The notes under the pieces: model-generated | The model's database searches: none | Seen by the model: only the letters and a program-made list of their open reading frames with translations | What the model was told of the DNA's origin: nothing | In this document: piece by piece, positions 44,590-53,796 of the stretch | Position numbering within the stretch: position 1 is the stretch's first letter | Layout: each line of letters starts with the position of its first letter | Assembly: GCA_964391195.1 (NCBI GenBank) | Contig: CAYMLG010000001.1 | Coordinates: 62,001 to 126,000 of the forward strand | Direction of reading: 5' to 3' | DNA length: 64,000 bases | Origin: JAAYXE01 sp964391195 | Lineage (GTDB): Bacteria; Chloroflexota; Anaerolineae; Anaerolineales; UBA4823 | Translations under genes and position numbers: made by a program

Positions 44590-45755
44590 GGACAGGAGCC
44601 TGTACCTCCGGAGAGCAGCCGCCGGTAGACCTGCATTTGCTCGGCGGCGTAGCTCTCCCAGGTGAGAGTTTCTGCCCACTGCCGGTTGCCTCGCCCGACT
44701 CGGCGGGCCAGGTTCGGTTCGGTGAGCAGGCGTAGGATGGCGGCGGCGATCCCCTCGATATCGTCCGGATCGGCTAACAGGCCGGTCACCCCTTCTTTGA
44801 CCGCATCGGGCACACCGCCGGTGCGGGTGGCGACCACAGGCAGACCATAGGCCCCGGCCTCCAGGTAGACCAGCCCAAATCCCTCGAATTCCAGTCCCTC
44901 TTGCTGGGGTGTTAGCACGAACAGCGAAGCCTCCTGGTACCGGCGCCGCAGCTCCTCCTCCGGCACGGTCCCCAGGAAGCTCACGTCCTGAAGCTGATTT
45001 TCGTGGATAATGCGCTGCAGCGTTTGGAAATACTCGTTCTCCTCGTAACCGCCGATCAACAGATAGCGGGCGTTGGGCAGCCGCTCCTTCACCCGGGCGA
45101 ACGCCTGCAGGCTGAGATGGAAGCCTTTGCGCGGTTTGATATCGCCCACCGATAGCAGGGTGGGGATGTCGTGGGGAGTGCGGTTCAGCGCGGTTTCACG
45201 CGGGACGCTTTGGTAGAAATCGTTGCCGTTCAGGATGGGGTGGATGCAGCGGCCTTCCAGGGCCTTGCCGAAATACTGGCGCATAATCCGAGCTGTGCCG
45301 TGTGAGACCGGGCAGATCAGGTCCGCGCTGCGCAGCACCCCTTCATAGAAGACGCGGTCGGCGGGACGTTCGTGCCAGATCACCCCGTAGGTGCCGTGCG
45401 TGGTGATGACGTGCGGGCGCTTCAACTTGTCCGCCAGCCAGCGTCCTACCAGGCCGGTCGGGTAGGCCTCCATCGAGTGGATCAGATCCACCGCGGGGTA
45501 ATGGTTGCGGTAGACGGTCAGGCGCGTGCGGGCCAGCAGGCGCAGGCCGCTGCGAGTGCTCATGGAGGCAAATTGGGTGACCGGAAGAGTGAAAATATTG
45601 TAATCGGGGAACAATTCCCGGGCGCTAGCCTGGTCGGCGGCGGAGACGAACAGCACCGGTTCCACGTGGCGGCAGATGGCATGGATGAACGCCAGGGTGT
45701 GGTTGCGCCATCCGGAAGGCTTTTGTAAATAGGGGAGGATATAAGCGACTTTCAT
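44586..45755 (-). CDS. Glycosyltransferase family 4 protein
   Basis: A 389-aa GT-B enzyme. N-terminal VAYILPYLQKPSGWRNHTLA; mid-region HVITTHGTYGVIWHERPADR; donor half LLSVGDIKPRKGFHLSLQAF, VSFLGTVPEEELRRRYQEAS and EFEGFGLVYLEAGAYGLPVV, the GT4 E-x7-E motif. It overlaps the Wzx gene start side and the next GT4 by 4 bp each, in unit 4. Confidence 0.9.
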   Translation of the reverse strand: MKVAYILPYLQKPSGWRNHTLAFIHAICRHVEPVLFVSAADQASARELFPDYNIFTLPVTQFASMSTRSGLRLLARTRLTVYRNHYPAVDLIHSMEAYPTGLVGRWLADKLKRPHVITTHGTYGVIWHERPADRVFYEGVLRSADLICPVSHGTARIMRQYFGKALEGRCIHPILNGNDFYQSVPRETALNRTPHDIPTLLSVGDIKPRKGFHLSLQAFARVKERLPNARYLLIGGYEENEYFQTLQRIIHENQLQDVSFLGTVPEEELRRRYQEASLFVLTPQQEGLEFEGFGLVYLEAGAYGLPVVATRTGGVPDAVKEGVTGLLADPDDIEGIAAAILRLLTEPNLARRVGRGNRQWAETLTWESYAAEQMQVYRRLLSGGTGSCP

Positions 45756-47191
45756 TGTGCCGTCTTCTCTTGCGCCGCCACCAGGAGGCGGACTTTGAGC
45801 GCCGAGATGCCCACGCCCAATATATACGACCCGGCTAAGAGAGCGGCGCTTGCCAGGTAACCAAAGCGGGGGACGAGCAGCAGGATCCCGCCGAGCTTTG
45901 CCACTGCCAGCCCCAGATTCACCTTGGTGGGGAAATCCGGGCGGCCAAGGGACAGCAAAGCCGTGCGGTTCCAGAAGAAGGTGTTTGCGACTAAAAGCCC
46001 GACCAGCAGGATCACCAGGGCCGGGTAGGTGGGCAGGAATTCTTCTCCATACAGGTAGCGGATGAGCGGGATGCCGGCCAGGCTCAAAACCAGAGTCGCT
46101 GCCAGGGTGTAGCCGCCGGCCAGCAGGGAACCCTTCTGCAGGATCTGGCGCACGTTGCCCCAGTTCTTGCGCGCCGTTTCGCGCGACAGCTCCGGGTAAG
46201 TGGCTGTGGGCAAGGGGGCGACCGGCATGAGCGCCAGGTTCGATAGGCCCAGGGCCAGGCGGTAGTAGCCGGTTTCCACCGGGCCACGGAAGAACGATAC
46301 GAAAAGCAGCTCGCTGTCTTTGGTGATCAGGCTCAGGGAGTTGCTGATATTTGTGCTGATGCCGAAACCGAGCAGCTCACGGCGCCGGGGCAGCAGCAGG
46401 CTGAGCGGCGCCCGCCACCAATCTTTCCCCCACTGGCGCCTGGCCTCGCGAAAGGCCGCGCCGGTCACGCTCAAGGCCCATACAGCTTTCCCGCCCAGGT
46501 AGGCCAGGATCACCGGCAGCAGCCCGTCATCCGTATAGTAGGAGAACATCACCAGCAGCGGCCCGGAAAGCGACAGGCGGCCCATTTCCGGCAGCCGGGT
46601 CAACCACACCTGCCCCAGGTAAGCGAGGGCGATCAGCAGCAGGACGAACAGGCTCTGCACCACGGTGAGGAAGGCCATGCGACGGAAGCGATCGAAGATC
46701 TGCAGCAGGCCGGTGGCGCTCTCCGAGATCAGGTTGAGGAGAACGACCAGGCCGTAAATGATGAACCACTTTGCCAGGCCTTCATCCGACACAAAGTAGC
46801 GCGCCCCTAACCGGGCGAGGGCGGCGATCAGGCCAAAGGCCGCCAGCGAGGCCAGCATTTCGACCCCGGCCGCCGCCTTGAACACCGCAGCCGCCCGCGG
46901 TTGGTCGCCTGCTTCCGTGTATTCACCCACGTATTTGATCACCAACTCGCCCATGCGGAAGGAGGCGAAGTTGTTGACCACGTTGGCGAAGGTCATCACT
47001 GCCCCCAGCACCCCGAAGCCGGCAACGCCCAGCAGCCGGGCGGTAAAAACACCCTGGAGCAAACTGAGCGCCGCCGAAATGCCGGTAGCGCTGAATAAGT
47101 AGCCGGAATTTTTGATCACCCGGCGGATGAGGGTGTTCTCGAACAGCCGGTAGAACAACCCGTTCACCCAGGCGGAGGCAGTCGACTGCAT
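45752..47191 (-). CDS. wzx: Wzx-type oligosaccharide flippase
   Basis: A 479-aa MOP-superfamily membrane protein with 12 to 14 spans. It begins RRVIKNSGYLFSATGISAAL and contains LLGVAGFGVLGAVMTFANVV, RMGELVIKYVGEYTEAGD, LGFGISTNISNSLSLITKDS and ETGYYRLALGLSNLALMPVA, all characteristic of polysaccharide flippases (PF01943/PF13440 type). It would flip an undecaprenyl-diphosphate repeat unit. No Wzy polymerase is recognised with confidence; the adjacent 563-aa membrane protein might fill that role. Confidence 0.88.
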   Translation of the reverse strand: MQSTASAWVNGLFYRLFENTLIRRVIKNSGYLFSATGISAALSLLQGVFTARLLGVAGFGVLGAVMTFANVVNNFASFRMGELVIKYVGEYTEAGDQPRAAAVFKAAAGVEMLASLAAFGLIAALARLGARYFVSDEGLAKWFIIYGLVVLLNLISESATGLLQIFDRFRRMAFLTVVQSLFVLLLIALAYLGQVWLTRLPEMGRLSLSGPLLVMFSYYTDDGLLPVILAYLGGKAVWALSVTGAAFREARRQWGKDWWRAPLSLLLPRRRELLGFGISTNISNSLSLITKDSELLFVSFFRGPVETGYYRLALGLSNLALMPVAPLPTATYPELSRETARKNWGNVRQILQKGSLLAGGYTLAATLVLSLAGIPLIRYLYGEEFLPTYPALVILLVGLLVANTFFWNRTALLSLGRPDFPTKVNLGLAVAKLGGILLLVPRFGYLASAALLAGSYILGVGISALKVRLLVAAQEKTAQ

Positions 47192-47214
47192 ATCAGTCCT
47201 TGAAATGGCGTACG

Positions 47215-48198
47215 CTAAATGGTCTTAATCTGGCTGGCCCATTCGCGTTCGGCATTGTACCATGCCACCAGGTTGGCGATCCCTTCCCTTAAAGAAACGC
47301 GAGGCTCCCACCCGAGCAAGGAGCGCGCCTTCTCCACGTTCGCCTGGTTTGCCCGCATGTCTGCCGGGTGGAAGGGCAGGTGCTCCACAATGGCCTTTTT
47401 GCCGATCAACTCCTCCAGGATGCAAATCAGCTCGTTGATTTTGATCGACTCGTGCCCGCCCAGGTTGATGATTTCGTACCCCAGCGGCTTCAACCCCAAG
47501 ATCGTCCCCCGGGCGATGTCGTCCACATAGGTAAAGCCGCGCGATTGTTCGCCATCACCGTTCAGGCGGACGGGCTGGCCCTCGCTGATCCATTGCGTGA
47601 AGCGGAACATGGACATATCCGGGCGACCGCCGGGGCCGTAGACGGTGAAGTAACGGAAAATGGTGACGTCGATGCCGTATAGATAGTGGTAGGCGTGGCA
47701 CAGGGCCTCGGCGCCCTTCTTGCTGGCCGCGTAGGCCTGCAGCGGGCGGTCGCTGTTGGCGGTTTCGGGCGTGGGCAGCGGTGCATCCTGGCCGTAGATG
47801 CTGGAGGTGGAGGCCAGGATAAATTTCGAGATGCCCTTCCGCTGGCACAATTCGAGCAGGTTCAGCGTACCGGTCATATTCGTATCGACATACACCCAGG
47901 GGTTCTCCACCGATTGGCGCACTCCAGCCCGCGCGGCCAGGTTGATCACCGCATCGAACGGCCCGGCGGAGGCTTCGTCCTCCAACACCTCCATCGCCTC
48001 GCGTTCGCCGATATCCGTTTTGTAGAAGCTGAAACCCGGCCGTGCTGCCAGGCGGTTCAGCCGCCAGTGCTTGATCTGCACATCATAGGCGTCATTCATG
48101 TTGTCGATGCCGACCACATGATGCCCCTCATCCAAAAGCATCTCGCTCACCCGAGCGGCGATGAAACCTGCGGCTCCGGTGACTAAATACTTGCCCAT
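47215..48198 (-). CDS. UDP-glucuronate 4-epimerase-like SDR
   Basis: A 327-aa extended SDR. The start at 48198 (MGKYLVTGAAGF) has AAGGAG 7 nt upstream; the frame to 48357 runs into the next gene. GAAGFIAARV gives the NAD motif, with Ala where Gly is usual at the last position. VVGIDNMNDAYDVQIKHWRL is the form seen in UDP-GlcA 4-epimerases. Catalytic ASTSSIYG and YAASKKGAE are intact. With the UDP-sugar dehydrogenase directly upstream it probably epimerises a UDP-uronic acid. A WbpP-type role is an alternative. Confidence 0.82.
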   Translation of the reverse strand: MGKYLVTGAAGFIAARVSEMLLDEGHHVVGIDNMNDAYDVQIKHWRLNRLAARPGFSFYKTDIGEREAMEVLEDEASAGPFDAVINLAARAGVRQSVENPWVYVDTNMTGTLNLLELCQRKGISKFILASTSSIYGQDAPLPTPETANSDRPLQAYAASKKGAEALCHAYHYLYGIDVTIFRYFTVYGPGGRPDMSMFRFTQWISEGQPVRLNGDGEQSRGFTYVDDIARGTILGLKPLGYEIINLGGHESIKINELICILEELIGKKAIVEHLPFHPADMRANQANVEKARSLLGWEPRVSLREGIANLVAWYNAEREWASQIKTI

Positions 48199-48256
48199 TC
48201 CATTCTCCTTAGCGGTTCGATTGCGGCCATATTCCAAGCCATGAGAGGTTAACAAG

Positions 48257-48290
48257 AGGGGTTCAGGCTTCTTTGCGCTCCTGAACCCCT
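48257..48290 (-). terminator. Hairpin between the UDP-sugar dehydrogenase and epimerase genes
   Basis: Inverted repeat with 11-bp perfect arms AGGGGTTCAGG (48257-48267) and CCTGAACCCCT (48280-48290), loop 12 nt. On the minus strand it is followed by CTTGTTAACC, a weak U run. It may partly terminate transcription after the dehydrogenase and adjust downstream expression. Confidence 0.5.
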
Positions 48291-48304
48291 GGGCGATGCT
48301 TAAG

Positions 48305-49636
48305 CTACAATCGTACCACTTTTGCGTGGTTAGACCCGACTGCTTTGGCCATCGCATTCCGGGTATCGACGATCAAATTGGCTGCGTCCAACAGGGCGGC
48401 GTAATCGTAAGCGGAATGGTTGGTGACAATCACCACACAGTCCGCCTGGCGGGCCGCGGTCAGGTAATCGGGGACCGAATCCATGTTCCAACCGTCCGAA
48501 TGGTGATGGATGCAGGGCACGTGGGGATCGTGGTAGCTGACCCGGGCGCCCTTCTGCATCAGCAGGCCGATGATGTCCAGCGCCGGGCTCTCGCGCAGGT
48601 CGTCGATGTCCGCCTTGTAGGCCGCCCCCAGCACCAGCACCTGCGACCCCTTGAGCGCTTTCCCCGCTTCGTTGAGCGCATCCTGCACCAGCCGCACCAC
48701 GTAGCGCGGCATGCCGGTGTTGATCTCGCTGGCCAGCTCGATGAAGCGGGCGGTGTACTGCAGCCCGCGCAGCTTCCAGCTCAGGTACAGCGGGTCGATG
48801 GGGATGCAGTGCCCCCCCAGCCCAGGTCCGGGGGTGAACTTCATGAACCCAAACGGCTTGGTCGCCGCGGCTTCGATCACCTCCCACACGTCCACCCCCA
48901 GCCGGTTGCACATCAAGGCCATCTCGTTCACCAGGCCGATGTTGATCATGCGGAAGGTGTTCTCCAGCAGTTTGGCCATCTCGGCCACCTCGGTGGAGGA
49001 GACCGGGACCACGGTCTGCAGCGCCTGGGCGTACCAGGCAGCGGCCACCTGGGAGCAGGCGGGGGTGATGCCGCCGATGACCTTGGGGGTGTTGAGGGTG
49101 GTCCAGTCCTTGCGTCCCGGATCGACCCGCTCGGGGGAGAAGGCCAGGAAGAAGTGCTCCCCGGCGGTCAGGCCGCGCTCTTCGCCCAGCTTGGGCAGCA
49201 GGATCTCGCGGGTGGTGCCGGGGTAGGTGGTGGATTCGAGCACCACGACCATGCCGGGGTGCATATACTTGGCCAGTTCGTCGGTGGCGGAGAGGATGAA
49301 GGACAGGTCCGGGTCGCCGGTTTTGCGCAGCGGCGTGGGCACGCAGATCGACACCGCGTCGGCTTTGCTTAAGGCGGCGAAATCGGTGGTCGCCGTCAGC
49401 TTACCGGCCTCGACCAGGCGCTTCACCTGCTCGGAGGGCACATCCTGGATGTGGGATTCGCCGCGGCACACCGTCTCCACCTTGCGGGCATCAGGATCGA
49501 TACCGACAACATGAAATCCGGCCTCGGCGAACACGGTTGCCAGGGGCAAGCCGACATAACCCAGACCGAGCACAGCCACTTGGGCGGTGCGATCCTGCAG
49601 CCTGGCGACGAGTTGGGTTTGGATATTCGTATCCAT
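48305..49636 (-). CDS. wbpA: UDP-N-acetylglucosamine 6-dehydrogenase-like (WbpA/WecC family)
   Basis: A 443-aa NAD-dependent nucleotide-sugar dehydrogenase that oxidises C6 twice to give a UDP-uronic acid. Motifs: VAVLGLGYVGLPLATVFAEA near residue 20, SICVPTPLRKTGDPD, VVLESTTYPGTTRE, FSPERVDPG, LLENTFRMINIGLVNE and GPGLGGHCIPIDPLYL, which has the catalytic Cys. The pattern is that of WbpA/WecC rather than plain Ugd. GAGG lies 8 nt before the ATG. First gene of unit 4, and no copy of the shared operator lies in front of it. Confidence 0.9.
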   Translation of the reverse strand: MDTNIQTQLVARLQDRTAQVAVLGLGYVGLPLATVFAEAGFHVVGIDPDARKVETVCRGESHIQDVPSEQVKRLVEAGKLTATTDFAALSKADAVSICVPTPLRKTGDPDLSFILSATDELAKYMHPGMVVVLESTTYPGTTREILLPKLGEERGLTAGEHFFLAFSPERVDPGRKDWTTLNTPKVIGGITPACSQVAAAWYAQALQTVVPVSSTEVAEMAKLLENTFRMINIGLVNEMALMCNRLGVDVWEVIEAAATKPFGFMKFTPGPGLGGHCIPIDPLYLSWKLRGLQYTARFIELASEINTGMPRYVVRLVQDALNEAGKALKGSQVLVLGAAYKADIDDLRESPALDIIGLLMQKGARVSYHDPHVPCIHHHSDGWNMDSVPDYLTAARQADCVVIVTNHSAYDYAALLDAANLIVDTRNAMAKAVGSNHAKVVRL

Positions 49637-49693
49637 TCGATTACCTCATTAAAGGATAAAGTTTATACCGCGATCACGCGGCTGTATTGCGGA

Positions 49694-49736
49694 TTAGCCT
49701 GCCTGGATACCCCTGGCTAACGCCAGGGTGGGCTAA
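49694..49736. other. Imperfect hairpin downstream of rimI
   Basis: Outer arms TTAGCC (49694-49699) and GGCTAA (49731-49736) enclose a 7-bp stem CCCTGGC/GCCAGGG (49711-49717, 49722-49728) with loop TAAC. It lies past the stop of rimI and before the unit 4 start. No U tract is present on either strand, so termination is only possible, not shown. The remainder of this 197-bp gap shows nothing else. Confidence 0.35.
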
Positions 49737-49833
49737 AACATCATTGGCGCCCGCACCGCGGCTTTTTCTACAGTGCGGCTCACACTGGCCTGGACCGGGC
49801 GCTTCCGTATTTGATTTATTATGAAAGGTTCCT

Positions 49834-50382
49834 TCACTTTCCGCTCGGGCCGGAATGTCTCACCCCGGCGTAGCTTTCAAGCCACTGCAAGTAACGGTCA
49901 TCCAGAGAATTTACGGTCATGATCAGAGCGTCTTCGTTGTTATCCCGGTAGTAGCGCGGGCGGCGGCCCACGACCTCGAACCGGAACAGGCGGTACAGGT
50001 TTTGGGCCGCTTCATTCCCGGCGCGTACTTCCAGGGTGGCGCTCGCCGCCCCCTGACGGATGCCTTCCGCCAGGGCGGTGGCTATAAGCTGCTTCCCAAT
50101 CCCTCGCCGGCGGTAATCGGGATGAACGGCGATGGTGGCGATGTGGGCTTCATCGAGGATCATCCACAGCACGATGACGCCTGCGATGACCTTGGAGCCA
50201 TCCGGGTGTTCGAATTCGGCGACCCACAGCCGGGAATGGCTGTTCTCTTTCAGTTCGAACCGGTAAGCGCTGGCCGGCCAGGGTAAGCTGAAAGAGACCT
50301 GGTCGAGAGCCTGAACCTGTTCAAGATCCTCCAAACGCATAGGGCGGATGCGGAACGAGCCGGGGAAAGGTTGATCGGTCAT
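49834..50382 (-). CDS. rimI: Ribosomal-protein-alanine N-acetyltransferase
   Basis: A 182-aa GNAT protein. IRPMRLEDLEQVQALDQVSF starts the fold, and IATIAVHPDYRRRGIGKQLI near residue 90 is the acetyl-CoA binding motif A (RRxGIG). ATLEVRAGNEAAQNLYRLFR and RPRYYRDNNEDALIM are typical RimI C-terminal signatures. It acetylates a ribosomal protein N-terminus (S18 in E. coli). It overlaps tsaB by 4 bp, the common rimI-tsaB-tsaE grouping. Confidence 0.93.
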   Translation of the reverse strand: MTDQPFPGSFRIRPMRLEDLEQVQALDQVSFSLPWPASAYRFELKENSHSRLWVAEFEHPDGSKVIAGVIVLWMILDEAHIATIAVHPDYRRRGIGKQLIATALAEGIRQGAASATLEVRAGNEAAQNLYRLFRFEVVGRRPRYYRDNNEDALIMTVNSLDDRYLQWLESYAGVRHSGPSGK

Positions 50383-51047
50383 CCCGGGATCGGTTCGTTA
50401 TGGTGCAAATAAGTGGGCGACAGCGTAGCGGGGTTGTCCACTTTCCCGGCCTGCCAGCGCCGCCAGGCGAGCTCGGCCAGGAAGCCGGGCCGGCGCAAGG
50501 ATCGGGCCGGTGAGGCAAGCTGGATGAGCTTCCGCTGGCGGGAGAACAGCCGCCGCTCTTCCTCGTCCAACTCGCCGCACACCAGGGTTGGGACCTGGAT
50601 GCGCTGTGCCAGCTCTTCCGGGGTGAGCACTTCCAGCTTTTGGCTGGGCTGCCAGCCTCCGTTCGAGGCCTGATACCACCCGACGGCCAGGCGGCCGCGC
50701 CCGGCGCGCAGCACCGCCGCCAGGGGGATGTCCTCCACCGGCTGCGCGGCGGCCAGGATATCCAGCGTAGGGACCCCGGTCAGCGGTAAGCTGCGGGCCA
50801 GGGCCAGCCCTTTGGCCAGGGCCAGGCCGATTCTCAGCCCGGTGAATGACCCCGGCCCCAGGGCGACGCCCAACGCCTGGAGCTGGTCCATCTTGACTGC
50901 ACAGCGCCTCATCATCTCGGCGATGGCCGGGGCCAGTTCAACCGTGTGATAATCCGGTCCGGTCCAGGCAGATTCGCTGAGCACCTGGACGCCATCGTAC
51001 AGGGCCAGGCCGACGGTGCGGGTTGAGGTATCGATCGCCAGCAGCAT
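50379..51047 (-). CDS. tsaB: tRNA threonylcarbamoyladenosine biosynthesis protein TsaB
   Basis: A 222-aa ASKHA-fold protein. MLLAIDTSTRTVGLALYDG is the N-terminal phosphate-binding hairpin, and ALGVALGPGSFTGLRIGLAL near residue 65 is diagnostic. It partners TsaD and TsaE in the t6A37 modification of ANN-decoding tRNAs. The catalytic TsaD gene is not in this window. TAATG overlap with tsaE. Confidence 0.95.
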   Translation of the reverse strand: MLLAIDTSTRTVGLALYDGVQVLSESAWTGPDYHTVELAPAIAEMMRRCAVKMDQLQALGVALGPGSFTGLRIGLALAKGLALARSLPLTGVPTLDILAAAQPVEDIPLAAVLRAGRGRLAVGWYQASNGGWQPSQKLEVLTPEELAQRIQVPTLVCGELDEEERRLFSRQRKLIQLASPARSLRRPGFLAELAWRRWQAGKVDNPATLSPTYLHHNEPIPG

Positions 51048-51577
51048 TAGCTCACTCCAAAGACCATACGGCGGAACTGGCGCAGGATCTCCTGGTAGCG
51101 CGTTCCGTGAGCGGTGAGCACCAGGTCGCGTTGATCCTCATCAATATAGCGCATATGAATCGCCAGGCAGGCGCCGGGCAGGGCGGCCTGGATGCGACCG
51201 GCCCATTCGACGACCAGGGGGCCATCCTCCAGCATATCGTCCAGGTCCAGCGCGATGGCTTCCTCCGGGCCGCTCAGGCGATAAGCATCCAGGTGGTACA
51301 GGCGCTGTTCGCCGCTCGCGCCCCGGCGGTGGTTTGCGCCATCGTTGGAACGGCGGTAGACGTTCACCAGCACGAATGTCGGGCTGGTCACCTGGTCCAG
51401 CGACCCCCACCCGGCGGAGATCCCCTGCATCAGCGTGGTCTTGCCTGCGCCGAGTTCGCCGTGCAGACAGATCAGGTCGCCTGGCTGCAGCAGCGCACCC
51501 AGGCGCATACCGGCCCGGCGGGTCTGCTCCGGGCTGCGGCTGATAAATTCTACGGAGTCGGGGTCCAGGACTGGCAT
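51047..51577 (-). CDS. tsaE: tRNA threonylcarbamoyladenosine biosynthesis ATPase TsaE
   Basis: A 176-aa P-loop protein. LHGELGAGKTTLMQGI near residue 42 is Walker A, TSPTFVLVNVY the conserved switch, LYHLDAYRLSGPEEA the Walker B-like aspartate region, and VVEWAGRI the terminal motif. The N-terminal SPEQTRRAGMRLGALLQPGD is usual for the family. It starts one base before the pcrA stop region, in one operon with pcrA, tsaB and rimI. Confidence 0.95.
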   Translation of the reverse strand: MPVLDPDSVEFISRSPEQTRRAGMRLGALLQPGDLICLHGELGAGKTTLMQGISAGWGSLDQVTSPTFVLVNVYRRSNDGANHRRGASGEQRLYHLDAYRLSGPEEAIALDLDDMLEDGPLVVEWAGRIQAALPGACLAIHMRYIDEDQRDLVLTAHGTRYQEILRQFRRMVFGVS

Positions 51578-53782
51578 TTAGTTTTTGATCTCAAGGCGGG
51601 CCATCGAGGCCATCAGGCGTTTCAGGCCCAGGTTTTCGAAGAAAACGTCGACGATCTCGTCGTCATCCTGCAGATTGCTGTTGAGGACCATCCCCTCTCC
51701 CCAGACCGGGTGCTCGACCCGCATCCCCGGGTGGTAACGGGTAGCGCGCGGGGGGCGGGCCTGAGTGCGAGCGCCGGGGCCTGAATTCCAACGCTGCGGC
51801 TCCCAATTGTACGCCTCTTCGTCATATGCAGCGCCGCGCGAACGTTTCTGCACCGGCTGCCTGCCGGATATTTGCAATAGATCCTCGGGAATATCTTCGA
51901 TAAAGCGCGAGGGCAAGGCCGGTTCGGTGTAGCCAAACGAGGTGCGGTTCTGGGAATAGAGCAGATATAGCTCATCCATCGCCCGGGTGATGCCCACATA
52001 GAATAAGCGCCGCTCTTCCATCAGCGCTTCCGGATCATCGACGGAGCGGCTGTGGGGAAGGGTGCCGTCGTTGAGACCCACGATGAAAACTTTGGGATAC
52101 TCCAGTCCTTTCGCCGCATGCAGGGTGAGCAGGGTGGGCACGTTGGCGCTGGCCTCCAGGGTGTCTTGGTCGGAGACCAGGGCCACCTGTTCGAGGAAGA
52201 CATCCAGCCCGTGTTCGGAGTATTCGGATGCCAGGCGGCGGAGCTCCATGACGTTCTCCCAGCGGTCCGCGCCTTCGTCCGACCCGTCGTCTATGTACGT
52301 CCGGTAATCTGTGTCCGACAGGATGCGGTCCATCAAGGCCAGGGGGGTGAGCAGGTCTTTGGCTTCGAACCAATCGGCCAGCATCCGGGCGAAACCGTTC
52401 AGGGAGCTGCCCGCCCGGCCGGAGAGTGCTTCCCGGTGGGGGGAGCCTGGGTCTTGGGCCATCTCCAGGAGCAGCAAACCGGGGGTGATCCCGGCCATCT
52501 GGGCCTGGGTGCGCAGGGCCATCATGGTCTTGTCGCCGATCCCCCGGGCCGGCACATTGATTATCCGGCCCAGGCTGACTTCATCGTTGGGGTTATGCGC
52601 CAGCCGCAAGTAAGCCAGGATATCCTTGACCTCGCGCCGCCCGTAGAACCGTTGGGCCCCGACCAGTTTATAGGGGAGGTTGGCTTGCAGGAACGCTTCT
52701 TCCAATACGCGGGATTGAGCGTTGGTACGGTACATGACGGCGAAATCACCCGGTTGGGCCTGGTTACGGGCCACCTGGCTGGCGATGGTGTCCACTACAT
52801 AGGCAGCCTCCACCCGGTCGTCATAGGTCTCATGCAGCACCACTTTCATCCCGCTGCCGCGATCGGTGAACAGGCGTTTGCGGGTGCGCTGCGGGTTCTG
52901 GTCGATCACCGCCATCGCCACGTCCAGGATCCCCTGGGTGGAGCGATAGTTCTGTTCGAGCAGGATCACCTGCGTCTCGGGGAAATCGCGCTGGAAGCGC
53001 CGCACATTGCGGTAATCGGCCCCCCGCCAGCGGTAGATCGCCTGGTCTGTATCACCGACGGCGAAAATATTATGGTGGAACGAGGCCAGGTGTTTGAGCA
53101 GGATGTACTGGGCCATGTTGGTATCCTGGAACTCGTCGACCAGTACGTGCTCGTAGCGGCGGGCGTAGCGCTCGCGCACGGTGGGGTTTTCTTCCAGCAG
53201 GGTTGCGGTCCACAGGAGCAGGTCGTCGAAGTCCAGGGCGTTGTTCACCAGGAGCAGTTCCTGGTAGCGACGGTAAACGCTCTGTACGATCCCTTCCCGG
53301 TAGTTTTCGACCTTCAGGTCATCGGCTAAGAGCAGCTCGTTCTTCGCGTTGGAAATAGAGCCAAGGATGCTGGCAGGGCGGTAACGCTTGGAGTCGATAT
53401 CCAGGTCATCCAGGGCGCGCTTGACCAGGCTGAGCTGATCGTCGGTGTCGAAGATGACGAAGTTGGATTCAAAGGGCAGGTGCTGGGCCTCCCGGCGCAG
53501 GATGCGGGCGCAAATGGCGTGGAAAGTGCCCAGGGTGACTCCGCTGGCGCTCTGGCCGAGCATGCTGACCACCCGCGATTCCATTTCACGGGCCGCTTTG
53601 TTGGTGAAGGTGACTGCCAGGATGTGATACGGGCTGACCCCCAGCGAACCGATCAGGTAGGCAATGCGCTGAGTCAACACGCGGGTCTTTCCTGAACCGG
53701 GCCCGGCCATCACCAGGACCGGACCCAGCCCGGCAACCACTGCCTGTTGTTGTTGCGTGTTTAAGCCTTGCAGCAGGTTCAT
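51578..53782 (-). CDS. pcrA: ATP-dependent DNA helicase PcrA/UvrD
   Basis: A 734-aa superfamily 1A helicase. The start MNLLQGLNTQQQQAVVAG at 53782 is chosen because the -10 lies just upstream; the frame opens to 53803. Motif I AGPGSGKTRVLTQRI, motif Ia VTFTNKAAREM, motif II DEFQDTN, motif III GDTDQAIYRWRGAD, motif IV EQNYRST, motif V TLHAAKGLEYPKVFI, motif VI EERRLFYVGITRAM. The C-terminal PcrA-type tail ends VFFENLGLKRLMASMARLEI after GMRVEHPVWGEGMVL, the Tudor-like RNA polymerase-binding module. Roles are repair and replication conflict resolution. Confidence 0.96.
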   Translation of the reverse strand: MNLLQGLNTQQQQAVVAGLGPVLVMAGPGSGKTRVLTQRIAYLIGSLGVSPYHILAVTFTNKAAREMESRVVSMLGQSASGVTLGTFHAICARILRREAQHLPFESNFVIFDTDDQLSLVKRALDDLDIDSKRYRPASILGSISNAKNELLLADDLKVENYREGIVQSVYRRYQELLLVNNALDFDDLLLWTATLLEENPTVRERYARRYEHVLVDEFQDTNMAQYILLKHLASFHHNIFAVGDTDQAIYRWRGADYRNVRRFQRDFPETQVILLEQNYRSTQGILDVAMAVIDQNPQRTRKRLFTDRGSGMKVVLHETYDDRVEAAYVVDTIASQVARNQAQPGDFAVMYRTNAQSRVLEEAFLQANLPYKLVGAQRFYGRREVKDILAYLRLAHNPNDEVSLGRIINVPARGIGDKTMMALRTQAQMAGITPGLLLLEMAQDPGSPHREALSGRAGSSLNGFARMLADWFEAKDLLTPLALMDRILSDTDYRTYIDDGSDEGADRWENVMELRRLASEYSEHGLDVFLEQVALVSDQDTLEASANVPTLLTLHAAKGLEYPKVFIVGLNDGTLPHSRSVDDPEALMEERRLFYVGITRAMDELYLLYSQNRTSFGYTEPALPSRFIEDIPEDLLQISGRQPVQKRSRGAAYDEEAYNWEPQRWNSGPGARTQARPPRATRYHPGMRVEHPVWGEGMVLNSNLQDDDEIVDVFFENLGLKRLMASMARLEIKN

Positions 53783-53796
53783 AGAAGAAAATTGTA
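53783..53796 (-). promoter_or_regulatory. -10 element of a probable leaderless pcrA promoter
   Basis: TACAAT on the minus strand (53791-53796) lies 8 nt from the ATG at 53782, too close for a leader with a ribosome site, so transcription would begin at or next to the start codon. The -35 region (TTTCCG at 18 bp) is poor. Confidence 0.5.
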
